64,000 bases of DNA from Collinsella tanakaei. Its GTDB lineage: Bacteria; Actinomycetota; Coriobacteriia; Coriobacteriales; Coriobacteriaceae. The translations under genes and the position numbers were made by a program. The number at the start of each line of letters is the position of its first letter. The first letter of the stretch is position 1. Positions 33,721-43,045 of this stretch are shown piece by piece. The stretch lies in contig NZ_JAUDCO010000004.1 in the NCBI RefSeq assembly GCF_030373545.1, positions 207,789 to 271,788 of the forward strand. The letters are read 5' to 3'. The notes beneath the pieces were generated by a model. That model was not told the origin of the DNA, ran no database searches, and saw nothing but the letters and a program-made list of their open reading frames with translations.

Positions 33721-33982
33721 GATGGTCTACACGGATGGCTTTCTGGACGATGCCGCCGCGATATGGTCGGATCGCGTCCAGGGTTGCCTGGGGCGCATGC
33801 TGAGTGCCATAGAGGCGTTTCCGGAGATTGGCTCGCCCGATATTCCTGCGTCGATTCGGGCGGTATATGGAATCGGTGTTCGGAAGGCTGTCGTCGAGCC
33901 ATTCGACCTCATCTATGAATACCACCCCGATACCGATACCGTCATTGTGTACGGTCTTGTTCCGTTCCGTGCGGCGCCGTAG
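33713..33982 (+). CDS. RelE/ParE-family toxin
   Basis: An 89-residue toxin. The helical N-terminal half (DDAAAIWSDRVQGCLGRMLSAIE, quoted in part: DRVQGCLGRML) is followed by the beta sheet with IRAVYGIGVRKAVVEPFDLI and YEYHPDTDTVIVYGLV, the layout of RelE/ParE toxins. I place the start at GTG 33713, seven bases after AAGGGCGG and overlapping the antitoxin stop by 8 bp; ATG 33722 is an alternative, three codons later. Together with the antitoxin and its operator this is a complete type II module. Confidence 0.8.
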   Translation: MPRMVYTDGFLDDAAAIWSDRVQGCLGRMLSAIEAFPEIGSPDIPASIRAVYGIGVRKAVVEPFDLIYEYHPDTDTVIVYGLVPFRAAP

Positions 33983-34034
33983 AGCTTGAATTCGGGGCGC
34001 GCGAAATCGGATTTGATTTTTACACAAGGTGGGC

Positions 34035-34066
34035 CGACAAGTTTGTAGCTGGCACCATCTTGTCGC
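34035..34066. repeat. REP-like palindrome, copy 5
   Basis: CGACAAG, central TTTGTAGCTGGCACCAT, CTTGTCGC; orientation as copy 4. It lies between the toxin gene and the purL terminator. Confidence 0.75.
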
Positions 34067-34077
34067 CTTATCGCACG

Positions 34078-34105
34078 AAAAGGGCCTCCTGCGGGAGGCC
34101 CTTTG
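34078..34105 (-). terminator. Terminator of purL
   Basis: On the minus strand, AAAGGGCCTCCC and GGAGGCCCTTT pair across a short loop and are followed by TTTTCG. It lies 22 bp after the purL stop. Confidence 0.85.
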
Positions 34106-34127
34106 CAGACGGTTTGCGAGCGCTTGT

Positions 34128-37100
34128 TTACGCGAAGTAGGCGACGCCGTTCTCGAAGATCGGCATGAACTTGTCGCCCGGGACGTTGGCGTACAGGCCC
34201 TCGCCGCGGCGCTCCACATGGCCCATCTTGCCGAAGACGCGGCCGTCGGGGGAGGTGATGCCCTCGATGGCGGCGACCGAGCCGTTGGGGTTCACGTCGA
34301 GGTCCATGGACGGCACGCCGGCCGCATCCACGTACTGCGTGGCGACCTGGCCGCCGGCAACGAGCTTGGCGAGCACGTCGTCGTTGGCCACGAAGCGGCC
34401 CTCGCCGTGGGAGATGGCCACGGTGTAGGTGTCGCCCGGCGTGCAGGAGGCGAGCCACGGGGACAGGTTGGACGCCACGCGCGTGCGCACCAGGCGGCTC
34501 TGATGGCGGCCGATGGTGTTGAACGTCAGCGTGGGCGCGTCGGCGGTGGCGTCGACGATGTCGCCGTAGGGCACCAGGCCGAGCTTCACGAGCGCCTGGA
34601 AGCCGTTGCAGATGCCGAGCATGAGGCCATCGCGCTTCTGCAGCAGCTCGCGCACGGCCTCGGTGACCTCGGGTGCGCGGAAGAACGCCGTGATGAACTT
34701 GGCGGAGCCGTCGGGCTCGTCGCCGCCGGAGAAGCCGCCGGGGATCATGACGATCTGGCTGGCGCGGATGCGGCGCGCCAGCTCGCTCGTGCTCTCGGCG
34801 ACGGCCTCGGGTGTGAGGTTGTTGATCACGAAGGTGTCGGCCACCGCACCCGCGGCCGTGAAGGCGCGGGCGGTGTCGTACTCGCAGTTGTTGCCCGGGA
34901 ACACGGGGATGATCACGCGCGGGCGCGCGAACTTCTCGCCGGCGTACACGTGCGGGGCCTCGCACGCGAAGGTGACCGGCTCCACAGCGGGGAGCTTGGC
35001 GGCCTCGGCGGCAGGCGTGCGGTAGGGGAAGACGCCCTCCAGCGCGCCCTCCCAGGCCTCCTGCAGCTCGTCGAGATCGATGGCGCCCTCGGCAGAATCG
35101 AGCACGTAGGCCTCCACGGTGGTGCCGAGCGGTTCGATGACAAGGCCCTCAGGCGCGTCGGCGAGCACGCCGTCGGCGTCATCGGTCAGCTCCACGATGA
35201 AGCTGCCGTACATGGGCTCGAACAGGCTGTCGACATCGACGTCCTCGGCGAGCTCCAGACCGATGCGGTTGCCCAGGCACATCTTGAACAGGGCCTCGGC
35301 GGTGCCACCGTAGCCGGGCGTGGAGATGGCGGGCGCCACGCCGGCGGCAGCGAGCTTCTCCACGAGCGCGAACGCGTCGAGCAGCTGGGCGGCGTCGGGG
35401 CGCCAGTCCTCGCCGTAGACGGACGGGGCGATGCGCACGACGCGGTGCGTGATGCCCTTGAACTCGGGCGATACGGCGCCGGCGGCACGGCCCACGGCGA
35501 CGGCGAAGGAGACGAGGGTGGGCGGCACGTCCAGGTCCTCGAAGGAGCCGGACATGGAGTCCTTGCCGCCGATGGCGCCGACGCCGAGGTCGACCTGGGC
35601 CATCAGCGCGCCCAGCACGGCGGCGACGGGCTTGCCCCAGCGCTCGGGCTCTTGGCGCAGGCGCTCGAAGTACTCCTGGAAGGTGAGGTAGGCGCTCTCA
35701 TGCGCGAAGCCTGCCGCCACGAGCTTGGCCACGGACTCCACGACGGACAGGTAGGCGCCTGCGAACTGGTCAGCCTCCATGAGGAACGGGTTGAAGCCCC
35801 ATGCCATCGCGGAGGCCGTCGTGGTCTCGCCGTCCACGGGGAACTTGGCGACCATGGCCTGGGCGGGCGTGAGCTGCGTGGCGCCTCCGAAGGGCATGAG
35901 CACGGTCGCCGCGCCGATGGTGGAGTCGAAGCGCTCGGCCAGGCCCTTGTTGGAGCACACGTTCAGATCGGTGACGAGGGAGCGCATGCGCTCGGCCAGC
36001 GTGGAACCGCCCCATGCGGGCTGCCACACGGAACGGGCCTCCACGTGCGCCGCCTGGTGCTTGGGCGCGCCGTTGGACGCGAGGAACTCGCGGGTGAGGT
36101 CGACGATGGCCACGCCCTGCCATGCCATGCGGACGCGCGGCTCGCAGGTGACCTCGGCGATGACGGTCGCCTCGAGGTTCTCCTCGGCGGCATAGCCCAT
36201 GAACTCGTCGACGTCGTCCTCGGCCACGGCCACGGCCATGCGCTCCTGGGACTCGGAGATGGCGAGCTCGGTGCCGTCGAGACCCTCGTACTTCTTGGTC
36301 ACCTGGTCAAGATCGATGTACAGGCCGTCGGCGAGCTCGCCCACGGCGACGGAGACGCCGCCCGCGCCGAAGTCGTTGCAGCGCTTGATGAGGCGGCAGG
36401 CATCGCCGCGACGGAACAGGCGCTGCAGCTTGCGCTCCATGGGGGCGTTGCCCTTCTGGACCTCGGCGCCGTCCTTCTCGATGGATTCGACGTTGTGCGC
36501 CTTGGACGAACCGGTGGCGCCGCCGATGCCGTCACGGCCGGTGCGGCCGCCGAGCAGAATGATCTTGTCGCCGGGAGCGGGGCACTCGCGGCGCACGTGG
36601 TCGGCCGGCGTGGCGCCCACGACGGCGCCGATTTCCATGCGCTTGGCCACGTAACCGGGGTGGTAGAGCTCGGAGACCTGGCCGGTGGCAAGGCCGATCT
36701 GGTTGCCGTAGCTGGAATAGCCGGCTGCGGCGGTGGTCACGAGCTTGCGCTGCGGCAGCTTGCCGGCAAGCGTCTCGGACACCGGCACGGTCGGGTCGGC
36801 GGCACCCGTGACGCGCATCGCCTGGTAGACGTAGCTGCGGCCCGAGAGCGGGTCGCGGATGGCGCCGCCGATGCAGGTCGCCGCGCCGCCGAAGGGCTCG
36901 ATCTCGGTCGGGTGGTTGTGGGTCTCGTTCTTGAAGAGGAACAGCCAGTCCTGGTCCTCGCCGTCGACATCGACGGTCACGCGCACGGTGCAGGCGTTGA
37001 TCTCCTCGGACTCGTCGAGGTTCTTCAGCTGGCCGGTCTTCTTGAGGTACTTGGCGCCGATGGTGCCCATGTCCATGAGGCAGACGGGCTTCTCGTCGCG

Positions 37101-37871
37101 GCCGAGCTCGTGACGGATCTCCATGTAGCGGTCGAAAGCGGCCTGGACGACCTCGTCGTCGATCGTGACGTCGTCGAGCACGGTGCCGAAGGTGGTGTGG
37201 CGGCAGTGGTCGGACCAGTAGGTGTCGATCACGCGGATCTCGGTGATGGTCGGGTCGCGGCCCTCGTCGAGGAAGTACTGCTGGCAAAACGCGATGTCCG
37301 CCTCGTCCATGGCAAGGCCCAGGTCGGCGATCATGGCGGCAAGGCCCGCCCCGTCGAGCTCGCGGAAGCCGGTCAGGATCGCGACGGGCTCGGGCTCGGG
37401 GATGTCGGCGGCGAGGGTCTCGGGCTTGTCGAGGCTGGCGATGCGCGCCTCGACCGGGTTCACCACGTAGTTCTTGATGGCTTCCACATCCGCATCGCTC
37501 AGGTCGCCGGTGAGGATGTACACCTTCGCCGAGCGCACGACGGGACGCTCACCGCAGGAGATGAGCTGGATGCACTCGCTCGCGGAGTCGGCGCGCTGGT
37601 CGAACTGGCCGGGCAGGAACTCGACGGCGAACACGGCGGCGCCGGGCACGTCGGGCAGCTCGTCATAGGTGAGGTCGACCTGCGGCTCGGAGAACACGAC
37701 GGGCCGGCAGCGGTCGAAGAGCTCCTGGTCGGCGCCCTCGACGTCGTAGCGGTTGAGAAGGCGCAGGCCCTCGAGGCCGGAGATGCCAAGGATACCGGTC
37801 AGCTCGCTTTTGAGCTGGGACGCCTCGACGTCAAATCCGGGCTTCTTCTCCACGTAGATGCGTAAGACCAT
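34128..37871 (-). CDS. purL: Phosphoribosylformylglycinamidine synthase, single-chain
   Basis: A 1247-residue enzyme that converts FGAR to FGAM using ATP and glutamine in purine synthesis. It has the long-chain layout: N-terminal PurS-like part, two AIRS-type ATP-grasp halves, and a C-terminal class I glutaminase. Landmarks are VIDTYWSDHCRHTTFGT, FKNETHNHPTEIEPFGGAAT (given in part: NETHNHPTEIEPFGG), GGKDSMSGSFEDL, FPGNNCEYDTARAF (~990), catalytic Cys in LMLGICNGFQAL (~1085), and ISHGEGRF. All key residues are present, in contrast to PurF in this window. The ATG follows AGGAAGG. It is monocistronic, with a terminator downstream. Confidence 0.96.
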   Translation of the reverse strand: MVLRIYVEKKPGFDVEASQLKSELTGILGISGLEGLRLLNRYDVEGADQELFDRCRPVVFSEPQVDLTYDELPDVPGAAVFAVEFLPGQFDQRADSASECIQLISCGERPVVRSAKVYILTGDLSDADVEAIKNYVVNPVEARIASLDKPETLAADIPEPEPVAILTGFRELDGAGLAAMIADLGLAMDEADIAFCQQYFLDEGRDPTITEIRVIDTYWSDHCRHTTFGTVLDDVTIDDEVVQAAFDRYMEIRHELGRDEKPVCLMDMGTIGAKYLKKTGQLKNLDESEEINACTVRVTVDVDGEDQDWLFLFKNETHNHPTEIEPFGGAATCIGGAIRDPLSGRSYVYQAMRVTGAADPTVPVSETLAGKLPQRKLVTTAAAGYSSYGNQIGLATGQVSELYHPGYVAKRMEIGAVVGATPADHVRRECPAPGDKIILLGGRTGRDGIGGATGSSKAHNVESIEKDGAEVQKGNAPMERKLQRLFRRGDACRLIKRCNDFGAGGVSVAVGELADGLYIDLDQVTKKYEGLDGTELAISESQERMAVAVAEDDVDEFMGYAAEENLEATVIAEVTCEPRVRMAWQGVAIVDLTREFLASNGAPKHQAAHVEARSVWQPAWGGSTLAERMRSLVTDLNVCSNKGLAERFDSTIGAATVLMPFGGATQLTPAQAMVAKFPVDGETTTASAMAWGFNPFLMEADQFAGAYLSVVESVAKLVAAGFAHESAYLTFQEYFERLRQEPERWGKPVAAVLGALMAQVDLGVGAIGGKDSMSGSFEDLDVPPTLVSFAVAVGRAAGAVSPEFKGITHRVVRIAPSVYGEDWRPDAAQLLDAFALVEKLAAAGVAPAISTPGYGGTAEALFKMCLGNRIGLELAEDVDVDSLFEPMYGSFIVELTDDADGVLADAPEGLVIEPLGTTVEAYVLDSAEGAIDLDELQEAWEGALEGVFPYRTPAAEAAKLPAVEPVTFACEAPHVYAGEKFARPRVIIPVFPGNNCEYDTARAFTAAGAVADTFVINNLTPEAVAESTSELARRIRASQIVMIPGGFSGGDEPDGSAKFITAFFRAPEVTEAVRELLQKRDGLMLGICNGFQALVKLGLVPYGDIVDATADAPTLTFNTIGRHQSRLVRTRVASNLSPWLASCTPGDTYTVAISHGEGRFVANDDVLAKLVAGGQVATQYVDAAGVPSMDLDVNPNGSVAAIEGITSPDGRVFGKMGHVERRGEGLYANVPGDKFMPIFENGVAYFA

Positions 37872-38095
37872 GGGTTCCTGCCTTCCTGTGCAGACGCGGT
37901 CACAAGGGTTTCGCGGGCAGCGGTCGTGCGCCTTCAGCCCGCGGTGCTAACCCCACCATGATACGACAGCTGCGTACGAATTTCTGCCTGCGACCGCGAG
38001 GGTACGAAGTCGACATCGGACTGCGGACAATCGCGGGCGACGCTTACGTGCCACCGGGTACACTAGGAGCATCTGCGCGCGACGAAAGGACCAGC

Positions 38096-38920
38096 ATGCG
38101 TATCGAGACCATCGAGCTGCCGGAATCGGGCTACGGCGACAAGACCCCTGCGCTCACGGCGTATCTGCAGGACAACATTCCCGCGCAGGCCGGCCGCCTG
38201 CGCCCCGCCGCGATCGTCTGCCCGGGAGGCGGGTATCACATGTGTTCGCCGCGCGAAGGGGAGCCTGTCGCCCTCGAGCTCGCGTCCCGCGGCTTTCAGG
38301 TCTTCACGCTCGATTACACCGTGCTCGACGAGTCCGATGCCGCGTCGGGCCGTACGCTGATGCCGTATCCGCTGTACGACCTGGCGCACGCCGTGGCGCT
38401 CGTGCGCGACCGGGCGGAAGCGTGGTCGGTGGACGAGGATCGTATCGTCTTGTTCGGGTTCTCGGCGGGCGGGCACCTCTGCGCGGCGTACTCCTCGCTA
38501 TCGCGCCGCCGGTCCTTTGCGTGGGACCTCGGCCTTTCGTGCCGCGATCTGTCCGTGTCCGCTCAGGTGCTCGGCTACCCCGTCATCGATTTCTCCTGCG
38601 GTTGGCCGGGCGACGACGTCTACGAGCGCGCCCTGTGCGAGCCGGGCGAGCTGACGGCGGTGCAGGGGATGGTGGACGACGATACGCCGCGGACGTTCAT
38701 CTGGCATACGGCCGAAGACGGGTTCGTTCCGGTTATCAACACCCTTCGCTATGCGGAAGCGCTCGCAGGGGCTGGCGTCGACTTCGATTGCCATATCTTC
38801 CATCGGGGCAAACACGGTCTCTCGCTTGCCACCGACCAGACCGGCGTCGACGACGAGCACCGCGACGAGCATGTCGCCCACTGGCTCGATCTGGCGATCG
38901 AGTGGCTGTCCCGTGCCTGA
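38096..38920 (+). CDS. Alpha/beta hydrolase (acetyl-esterase-like)
   Basis: A 274-residue serine hydrolase. PGGGYHMCSPREGEPVALEL carries the oxyanion-hole HGGG equivalent, GFSAGGHLCAAYS the nucleophile Ser, DGFVPVINTLRYAEAL the acid, and FHRGKHGLSLA the catalytic His. This set resembles acetyl-xylan or carbohydrate esterases of gut bacteria. There is no signal peptide, so the enzyme is probably cytoplasmic and acts on imported sugar esters. ATG 38096 follows GAAAGGA. Confidence 0.88.
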   Translation: MRIETIELPESGYGDKTPALTAYLQDNIPAQAGRLRPAAIVCPGGGYHMCSPREGEPVALELASRGFQVFTLDYTVLDESDAASGRTLMPYPLYDLAHAVALVRDRAEAWSVDEDRIVLFGFSAGGHLCAAYSSLSRRRSFAWDLGLSCRDLSVSAQVLGYPVIDFSCGWPGDDVYERALCEPGELTAVQGMVDDDTPRTFIWHTAEDGFVPVINTLRYAEALAGAGVDFDCHIFHRGKHGLSLATDQTGVDDEHRDEHVAHWLDLAIEWLSRA

Positions 38921-38932
38921 CGTGACGAGGAC

Positions 38933-38967
38933 AGCGACAAGATGGTGCCAGGTACAATCTTGTCGCT
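38933..38967. repeat. REP-like palindrome, copy 6 (best conserved)
   Basis: AGCGACAAGAT and ATCTTGTCGCT form a perfect 11-bp stem around GGTGCCAGGTACA. It ends 22 bp before the metallopeptidase start. Confidence 0.85.
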
Positions 38968-38989
38968 GGCGAGCGGGGAGGCGAGACAC

Positions 38990-39379
38990 GTGTACCAGCT
39001 GACCGATGAGGAATTCGACCGTGTGGTGGAGGACGCGCTCGCGGCGTTTCCCGACCGGTTCATCGAGGCGTTTGAGAACGTGGCGATCGTCGTCGCAGAC
39101 GAGCCGACCCCGCACCAGCTTCGCTCGATCGGTCGGACCGAGGCGGAGTCAAGGGGCTCGGAGCTTCTCGGCCTCTACGAGGGGGTGCCTTTGACCGAGC
39201 GCGGGTTCGGGTACGGCGATGGGGAAGTGCCCGACGTCATCTCGATCTTCAAGGGACCCCACGAGCGGTGCTTCGCGACGCGCGAGGGGCTTGTCGAGCA
39301 GATACGCAAGACCGTGGTGCACGAGGTGGGGCACTATTTCGGCAACGACGAGGAGACCCTGCGCGCCATGGGGTACTGA
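38990..39379 (+). CDS. Minimal zincin metallopeptidase family protein
   Basis: A 129-residue protein of the small metallopeptidase family (PF06262, DUF1025). The zinc site HEVGHYFG, with a downstream Asp (NDEETLRAMG), is complete. FENVAIVVADEP and LLGLYEGVPLTER are conserved blocks before it. Relatives are predicted cytosolic proteases whose substrates are unknown. GTG 38990 is preferred because GGGGAGG lies 9 bases upstream; an earlier in-frame start would run into the REP-like palindrome. Confidence 0.88.
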   Translation: MYQLTDEEFDRVVEDALAAFPDRFIEAFENVAIVVADEPTPHQLRSIGRTEAESRGSELLGLYEGVPLTERGFGYGDGEVPDVISIFKGPHERCFATREGLVEQIRKTVVHEVGHYFGNDEETLRAMGY

Positions 39380-39421
39380 TGCATGCCGCCCGCGCGGGAG
39401 CCGAGGTCGGCGCTGCGCGCG

Positions 39422-39799
39422 TCAGCTCTCGGCGTCACGGGGCGCCGCCCAGGGCTGGATGATGCCCGCGGGGAAGGCGGCAAACGCGATGCCGATCGCC
39501 GTGGCGCCCTCGCTTTCATGAAGGCAGACCTGGTGCAGGCCGTAGACCGCCAGCACGCAGGCGAGCGCCGTCTCGACGAAGATCCATACGCCCGCAACGA
39601 GCACGTTGGGTGACAGGAAGGGATGCCGGGAGGGCAGCTTTCCGAGCTCGCGGTAGACGTGCATCATGAACGCGGTCCTGAGGCCGGCCGACAGGCAGGC
39701 TGCGCCGAACGTCACCAAGGTGAACGGTGTTCCCGAGACATAGGCGAACGCGGCGGCGGCAGCGACCAGCGCATAGACGACGGTGAGTATCCAGACCAT
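39422..39799 (-). CDS. Small four-helix membrane protein of unknown function
   Basis: A 125-residue protein that I do not assign to a family. It has four hydrophobic segments: WILTVVYALVAAAAAFAYV, FTLVTFGAACLSAGL, VLVAGVWIFVETALACVLAV and IGIAFAAFPAGII, with the charged loop RELGKLPSRHPF between the second and third. The ATG at 39799 follows AGGGAGC. Its stop lies 42 bp from the converging metallopeptidase gene. Confidence 0.65.
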   Translation of the reverse strand: MVWILTVVYALVAAAAAFAYVSGTPFTLVTFGAACLSAGLRTAFMMHVYRELGKLPSRHPFLSPNVLVAGVWIFVETALACVLAVYGLHQVCLHESEGATAIGIAFAAFPAGIIQPWAAPRDAES

Positions 39800-39925
39800 G
39801 GTGCTCCCTGGGCACGCCGACGCGGGCGCCGGCGGTAACGAGGCGGGTAGATCAGCGACTTATTCTACGCGCGCCGCGCCGCGGGGGAACTGTTCTGCGT
39901 ACCAGCCCTCAGGTCCGCCGGCGCC

Positions 39926-39956
39926 AAAAAGAGAGCGCCGATGAACGACGCCCTCC
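39926..39956 (-). terminator. Terminator of hom
   Basis: On the minus strand GAGGGCG and CGCTCTC pair (one G-T pair) around TCGTTCATCGG, followed by TTTTTGG. It lies 29 bp after the hom stop. Confidence 0.75.
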
Positions 39957-39984
39957 TTGTGTTCTCTATGCCGAGTGCCCTTGT

Positions 39985-41322
39985 CTACTCGTTTGCCTCG
40001 GCGCCTTCAGCCCATGCGTCGACATCCTCGATGCGGATGATGCTCGCCACCGACGCCACGGCGTCGAGCGCTTCGAGCTCGGCACGGGCGGCGGCCATGT
40101 CGCGCTCGGAGGCCGTGTGGGTGAGCAGTACCACGGAGCAGCGGGATCCGTCGCCGTCCTGAAGCTGGTTGATCTGCGAGATCGAGATGTTGTGCCGCGC
40201 GAAGACGTCCATGATCGGCAGGAGCGTGCCCACGCGGTCGACGACGACCAGGCGGATGTAGTAGCGCGTGGCGAGCTCGTCGATGGAACGCAGCGGCAGC
40301 ACGCGTCCGAAGGGCTCGATCTCGGCCTTGGGGCCGGGCGTATGGCTGATGGCGTCGGCGAGCTCGAGCACATCGCCCACCACGGCGCTCGCGGTGGGGA
40401 AGGAGCCCGCGCCGGCACCGTAGAACATGGTCTCGCCCACGGCGTCGCCCACCACGTAGACGGCGTTCATGGCGCCGTTCACGCCGGCGAGCATGTGGCT
40501 GGACGGAATCATCGTGGGATGCACGCGCACGTCCACGCCGTCGGCCGTGTTGCGCGCGATGCCGAGCAGCTTGACCGTGTAGCCGAGGCTGGCGGCCTGC
40601 TCGATGTCGGCTGCGGATACGTTGCGGATGCCCTCCTGGAACACGTCATCGGTGGTGACGCGCGTGTGGAAGGCGATGGACGAGAGGATGGCCACCTTGC
40701 TCGCCGCGTCGAAGCCGTCCACGTCGGCGGTGGGGTCCGCCTCGGCGTAGCCCAGGCGCTGCGCGTCGGCGAGCACCTCGGCGAAGTCGAGGCCCTCGCT
40801 GGCCATGCGGGACAGGATGTAGTTGGTGGTGCCGTTCAGGATGCCGGCGACGGTGAGGATCTCATTGCCCACCAGCGCGTGCTCGAGCGCGTTGACGATG
40901 GGGATACCGCCGCCCGCCGCCGCTTCGCAGCGGATCTGGACGTGGTGTTCGGAGGCGAGGCGGCCCAAGCGCTCCACGTGCCGGCCGAGCAGGGCCTTGT
41001 TGGCCGACACCACGTGCTTGCCGCTCGTGAGCGCCGCCTCGAAGATCTCGGTGGCGGGATGCTCGCCGCCGATGAGCTCGATGACGATGTCGATATCGGG
41101 GTCGGCGACCACGTCATGCCAGTCAGGGGTGAAGGCCTCGTCGGGCAGCCCCAGCTCGCGCGCACGCTCGGGTTCGAGGGCGCAGGCGCGCTTGATGCGC
41201 AGGTCGATGCCGTAGGCGGACAGGTACTCCTCGCGATGGCGGCCGATGACGCGCGCAACGCCTCCGCCCACGGTTCCCAAGCCGATGAGGCCGACGTTCA
41301 CGGTGCGTGCTGAGCTGGTCAT
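39985..41322 (-). CDS. hom: Homoserine dehydrogenase with ACT domain
   Basis: A 445-residue enzyme that reduces aspartate semialdehyde to homoserine for threonine and methionine synthesis. The NAD(P) loop is VGLIGLGTVGGGVARV; the catalytic region has NALEHALVGNEILTVAGILNGTTNYIL and GYAEADPTADVDGFDAASK (quoted in part: GILNGTTNYIL, EADPTADVDG). The last ~80 residues are an ACT domain (YYIRLVVVDRVGTLLPIMDV), normally the site of threonine feedback. ATG 41322 follows GAGAGGAG and is preferred to 41544. It is monocistronic and divergent from livK. Confidence 0.95.
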   Translation of the reverse strand: MTSSARTVNVGLIGLGTVGGGVARVIGRHREEYLSAYGIDLRIKRACALEPERARELGLPDEAFTPDWHDVVADPDIDIVIELIGGEHPATEIFEAALTSGKHVVSANKALLGRHVERLGRLASEHHVQIRCEAAAGGGIPIVNALEHALVGNEILTVAGILNGTTNYILSRMASEGLDFAEVLADAQRLGYAEADPTADVDGFDAASKVAILSSIAFHTRVTTDDVFQEGIRNVSAADIEQAASLGYTVKLLGIARNTADGVDVRVHPTMIPSSHMLAGVNGAMNAVYVVGDAVGETMFYGAGAGSFPTASAVVGDVLELADAISHTPGPKAEIEPFGRVLPLRSIDELATRYYIRLVVVDRVGTLLPIMDVFARHNISISQINQLQDGDGSRCSVVLLTHTASERDMAAARAELEALDAVASVASIIRIEDVDAWAEGAEANE

Positions 41323-41751
41323 AGGGTGCTCCTCTCGAGTCGTGTGCCGCGTGTCCGTCGCCGGCACGCGGGCAGCGTGCGCGGGTCGCACGGATGGACC
41401 GTCCTGGGGTGCCGGTCGATGCATAAGACAGCGGGGCCATCCCGCTGTATGCCAGCATGCATGGTATCCCGCCTGACCTGCGCGGGGCGTCGTTGTGCGT
41501 AACAGAGATGTAACACGTTCGTCGAGGAGACGATGCATAAACAAAACTGCAGGTCGACTTTAGTAAGCATGAGTGCCGACCTGCGGAAGAGCCGTCTTAC
41601 GCCAATTGCCACCTTACCTTTTTTCCATAAAACGGTTAAGGTAAAACGACCCACCTGCTACGGATCCGCGGGGGAAGCGCGCATATCCGTACGGTGGTCA
41701 TTCCATATATCGCCAGCGAATACGCCTGGCCGCACGTGAGAGGAGAGCCGC
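41323..41751. other. Intergenic region between divergent hom and livK
   Basis: There is no gene here. It holds three possible control structures: a perfect hairpin ACAGCGGG-GCCAT-CCCGCTGT (around 41430-41450), a GCAGGTCG/CGACCTGC stem (from ~41549), and an imperfect operator-like repeat ACCTTACC (41611-41618) / GGTTAAGGT (41634-41642). I see no recognisable riboswitch. Confidence 0.5.
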
Positions 41752-43029
41752 ATGTCGAGCCTCACCGGTAAATTCAATCCTGTCGTCAGCCGCAGGAGCG
41801 TTGTTGCAGGTCTAGCGGGTCTGGGGGCGGCAGGCATCATCGCCGGTTGCTCCAACGGCGACGACGCTGCATCCGAGGGCAGCTCCTCTGCGGGCTCCGC
41901 GTCCGGCGCCACCATCAAGATCGGTGGCATCGGCCCCACCACCGGCGCCGCTGCCATCTACGGCAACGCCGTCATGAACGGCGCCCAGATCGCCGTCGAC
42001 GAGATCAACGCCGAGGGTGGCGACATCCAGTTCGAGCTCAACTTCCAGGACGACGAGAACGACGCCGAGAAGTCGGTCAACGCCTACAACAACCTCAAGG
42101 ACTGGGGTATGCAGATCCTCGTGGGCACCGTCACCACCACGCCGTGCGTCGCCGTGTCCGCTGAGACCAACGCCGACAACATGTTCCAGATCACCCCGTC
42201 CGGCTCGTCGACCGACGTCATCGGCGGCCAGCCCGACGCCGAGGGCAACATCTCCACGCCGCGCAAGGAGAACGTCTTCCAGATGTGCTTCACCGACCCC
42301 AACCAGGGCGCGGCTTCCGCGCAGTACATCTCCGAGCAGGGTCTGGCCACCAAGATCGCCGTTATCTACAACAACGCCGACACCTACTCCACCGGCATCT
42401 ACCAGAGCTTCATGAGCGAGGCGAACACCCTCGGCCTCGAGGTCGTCTCCGAGACCACCTTCACCGACGACTCCGCCACCGACTTCTCCGTCCAGCTCAA
42501 TGACGCCAAGAACGCCGGCGCCGACCTGGTCTTCCTGCCGATCTACTACACCCCGATCTCGCTGATCCTCACCCAGGCCGACCAGATGGGCTATGCGCCC
42601 AAGTGGTTCGGCGTCGACGGCATGGACGGCCTGCTCACGGTCGAGGGCTTCGACACCTCGCTCGCCGAGGGCTGCATGCTGCTGACCCCGTTCGTCGCCA
42701 CCGCCGAGGACGAGGCCACGCAGGCCTTCGTCGAGACCTACAAGAGCGACGAGTACGGCAAGGGCGAGACCCCCAACCAGTTCGCCGCCGACGCCTACGA
42801 CTGCGTCTATGCGCTCAGGCAGGCTATCGAGACCGCCGGCATCACCGCCGACATGGACGCCTCGTCCATCTGCGACGCGCTCGTCGAGACCTTCACCTCC
42901 GCGGACTTCTCCTTCACCGGTCTGACCACCGCTGGCGAGGCGGCCACCTGGTCGGATACCGGCGAGATCTCCAAGCAACCCATGGGCATGGTCATCCAGG
43001 ACGGCGTGTACATGCCGCTCGACGCGTAA
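41752..43029 (+). CDS. livK: Branched-chain amino-acid ABC transporter, substrate-binding lipoprotein
   Basis: A 425-residue extracellular binding protein. The N-terminus has SRRSVVAGLAGLGAAGIIAGC: a twin-arginine-like pair followed by a lipobox (IAGC), so it may be a Tat-exported lipoprotein (quoted in part: SRRSVVAGLAG, IIAGC). The mature part begins with a Ser/Gly linker and then IKIGGIGPTTGAAAIYGNA, NGAQIAVDEINAEGG and DDENDAEKSVNAYN, the type I periplasmic-binding fold of LivJ/LivK. It heads the livKHMGF cluster. The ATG follows GAGAGGAG. Confidence 0.93.
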   Translation: MSSLTGKFNPVVSRRSVVAGLAGLGAAGIIAGCSNGDDAASEGSSSAGSASGATIKIGGIGPTTGAAAIYGNAVMNGAQIAVDEINAEGGDIQFELNFQDDENDAEKSVNAYNNLKDWGMQILVGTVTTTPCVAVSAETNADNMFQITPSGSSTDVIGGQPDAEGNISTPRKENVFQMCFTDPNQGAASAQYISEQGLATKIAVIYNNADTYSTGIYQSFMSEANTLGLEVVSETTFTDDSATDFSVQLNDAKNAGADLVFLPIYYTPISLILTQADQMGYAPKWFGVDGMDGLLTVEGFDTSLAEGCMLLTPFVATAEDEATQAFVETYKSDEYGKGETPNQFAADAYDCVYALRQAIETAGITADMDASSICDALVETFTSADFSFTGLTTAGEAATWSDTGEISKQPMGMVIQDGVYMPLDA

Positions 43030-43045
43030 GGGCTCAAAGGCTGCA

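Noticed and set aside
34029..37865. 1278-codon open frame opposite purL
   Set aside because: It is antisense to a complete, clearly homologous purL and has no recognisable domain; long antisense frames are expected in GC-rich coding DNA.
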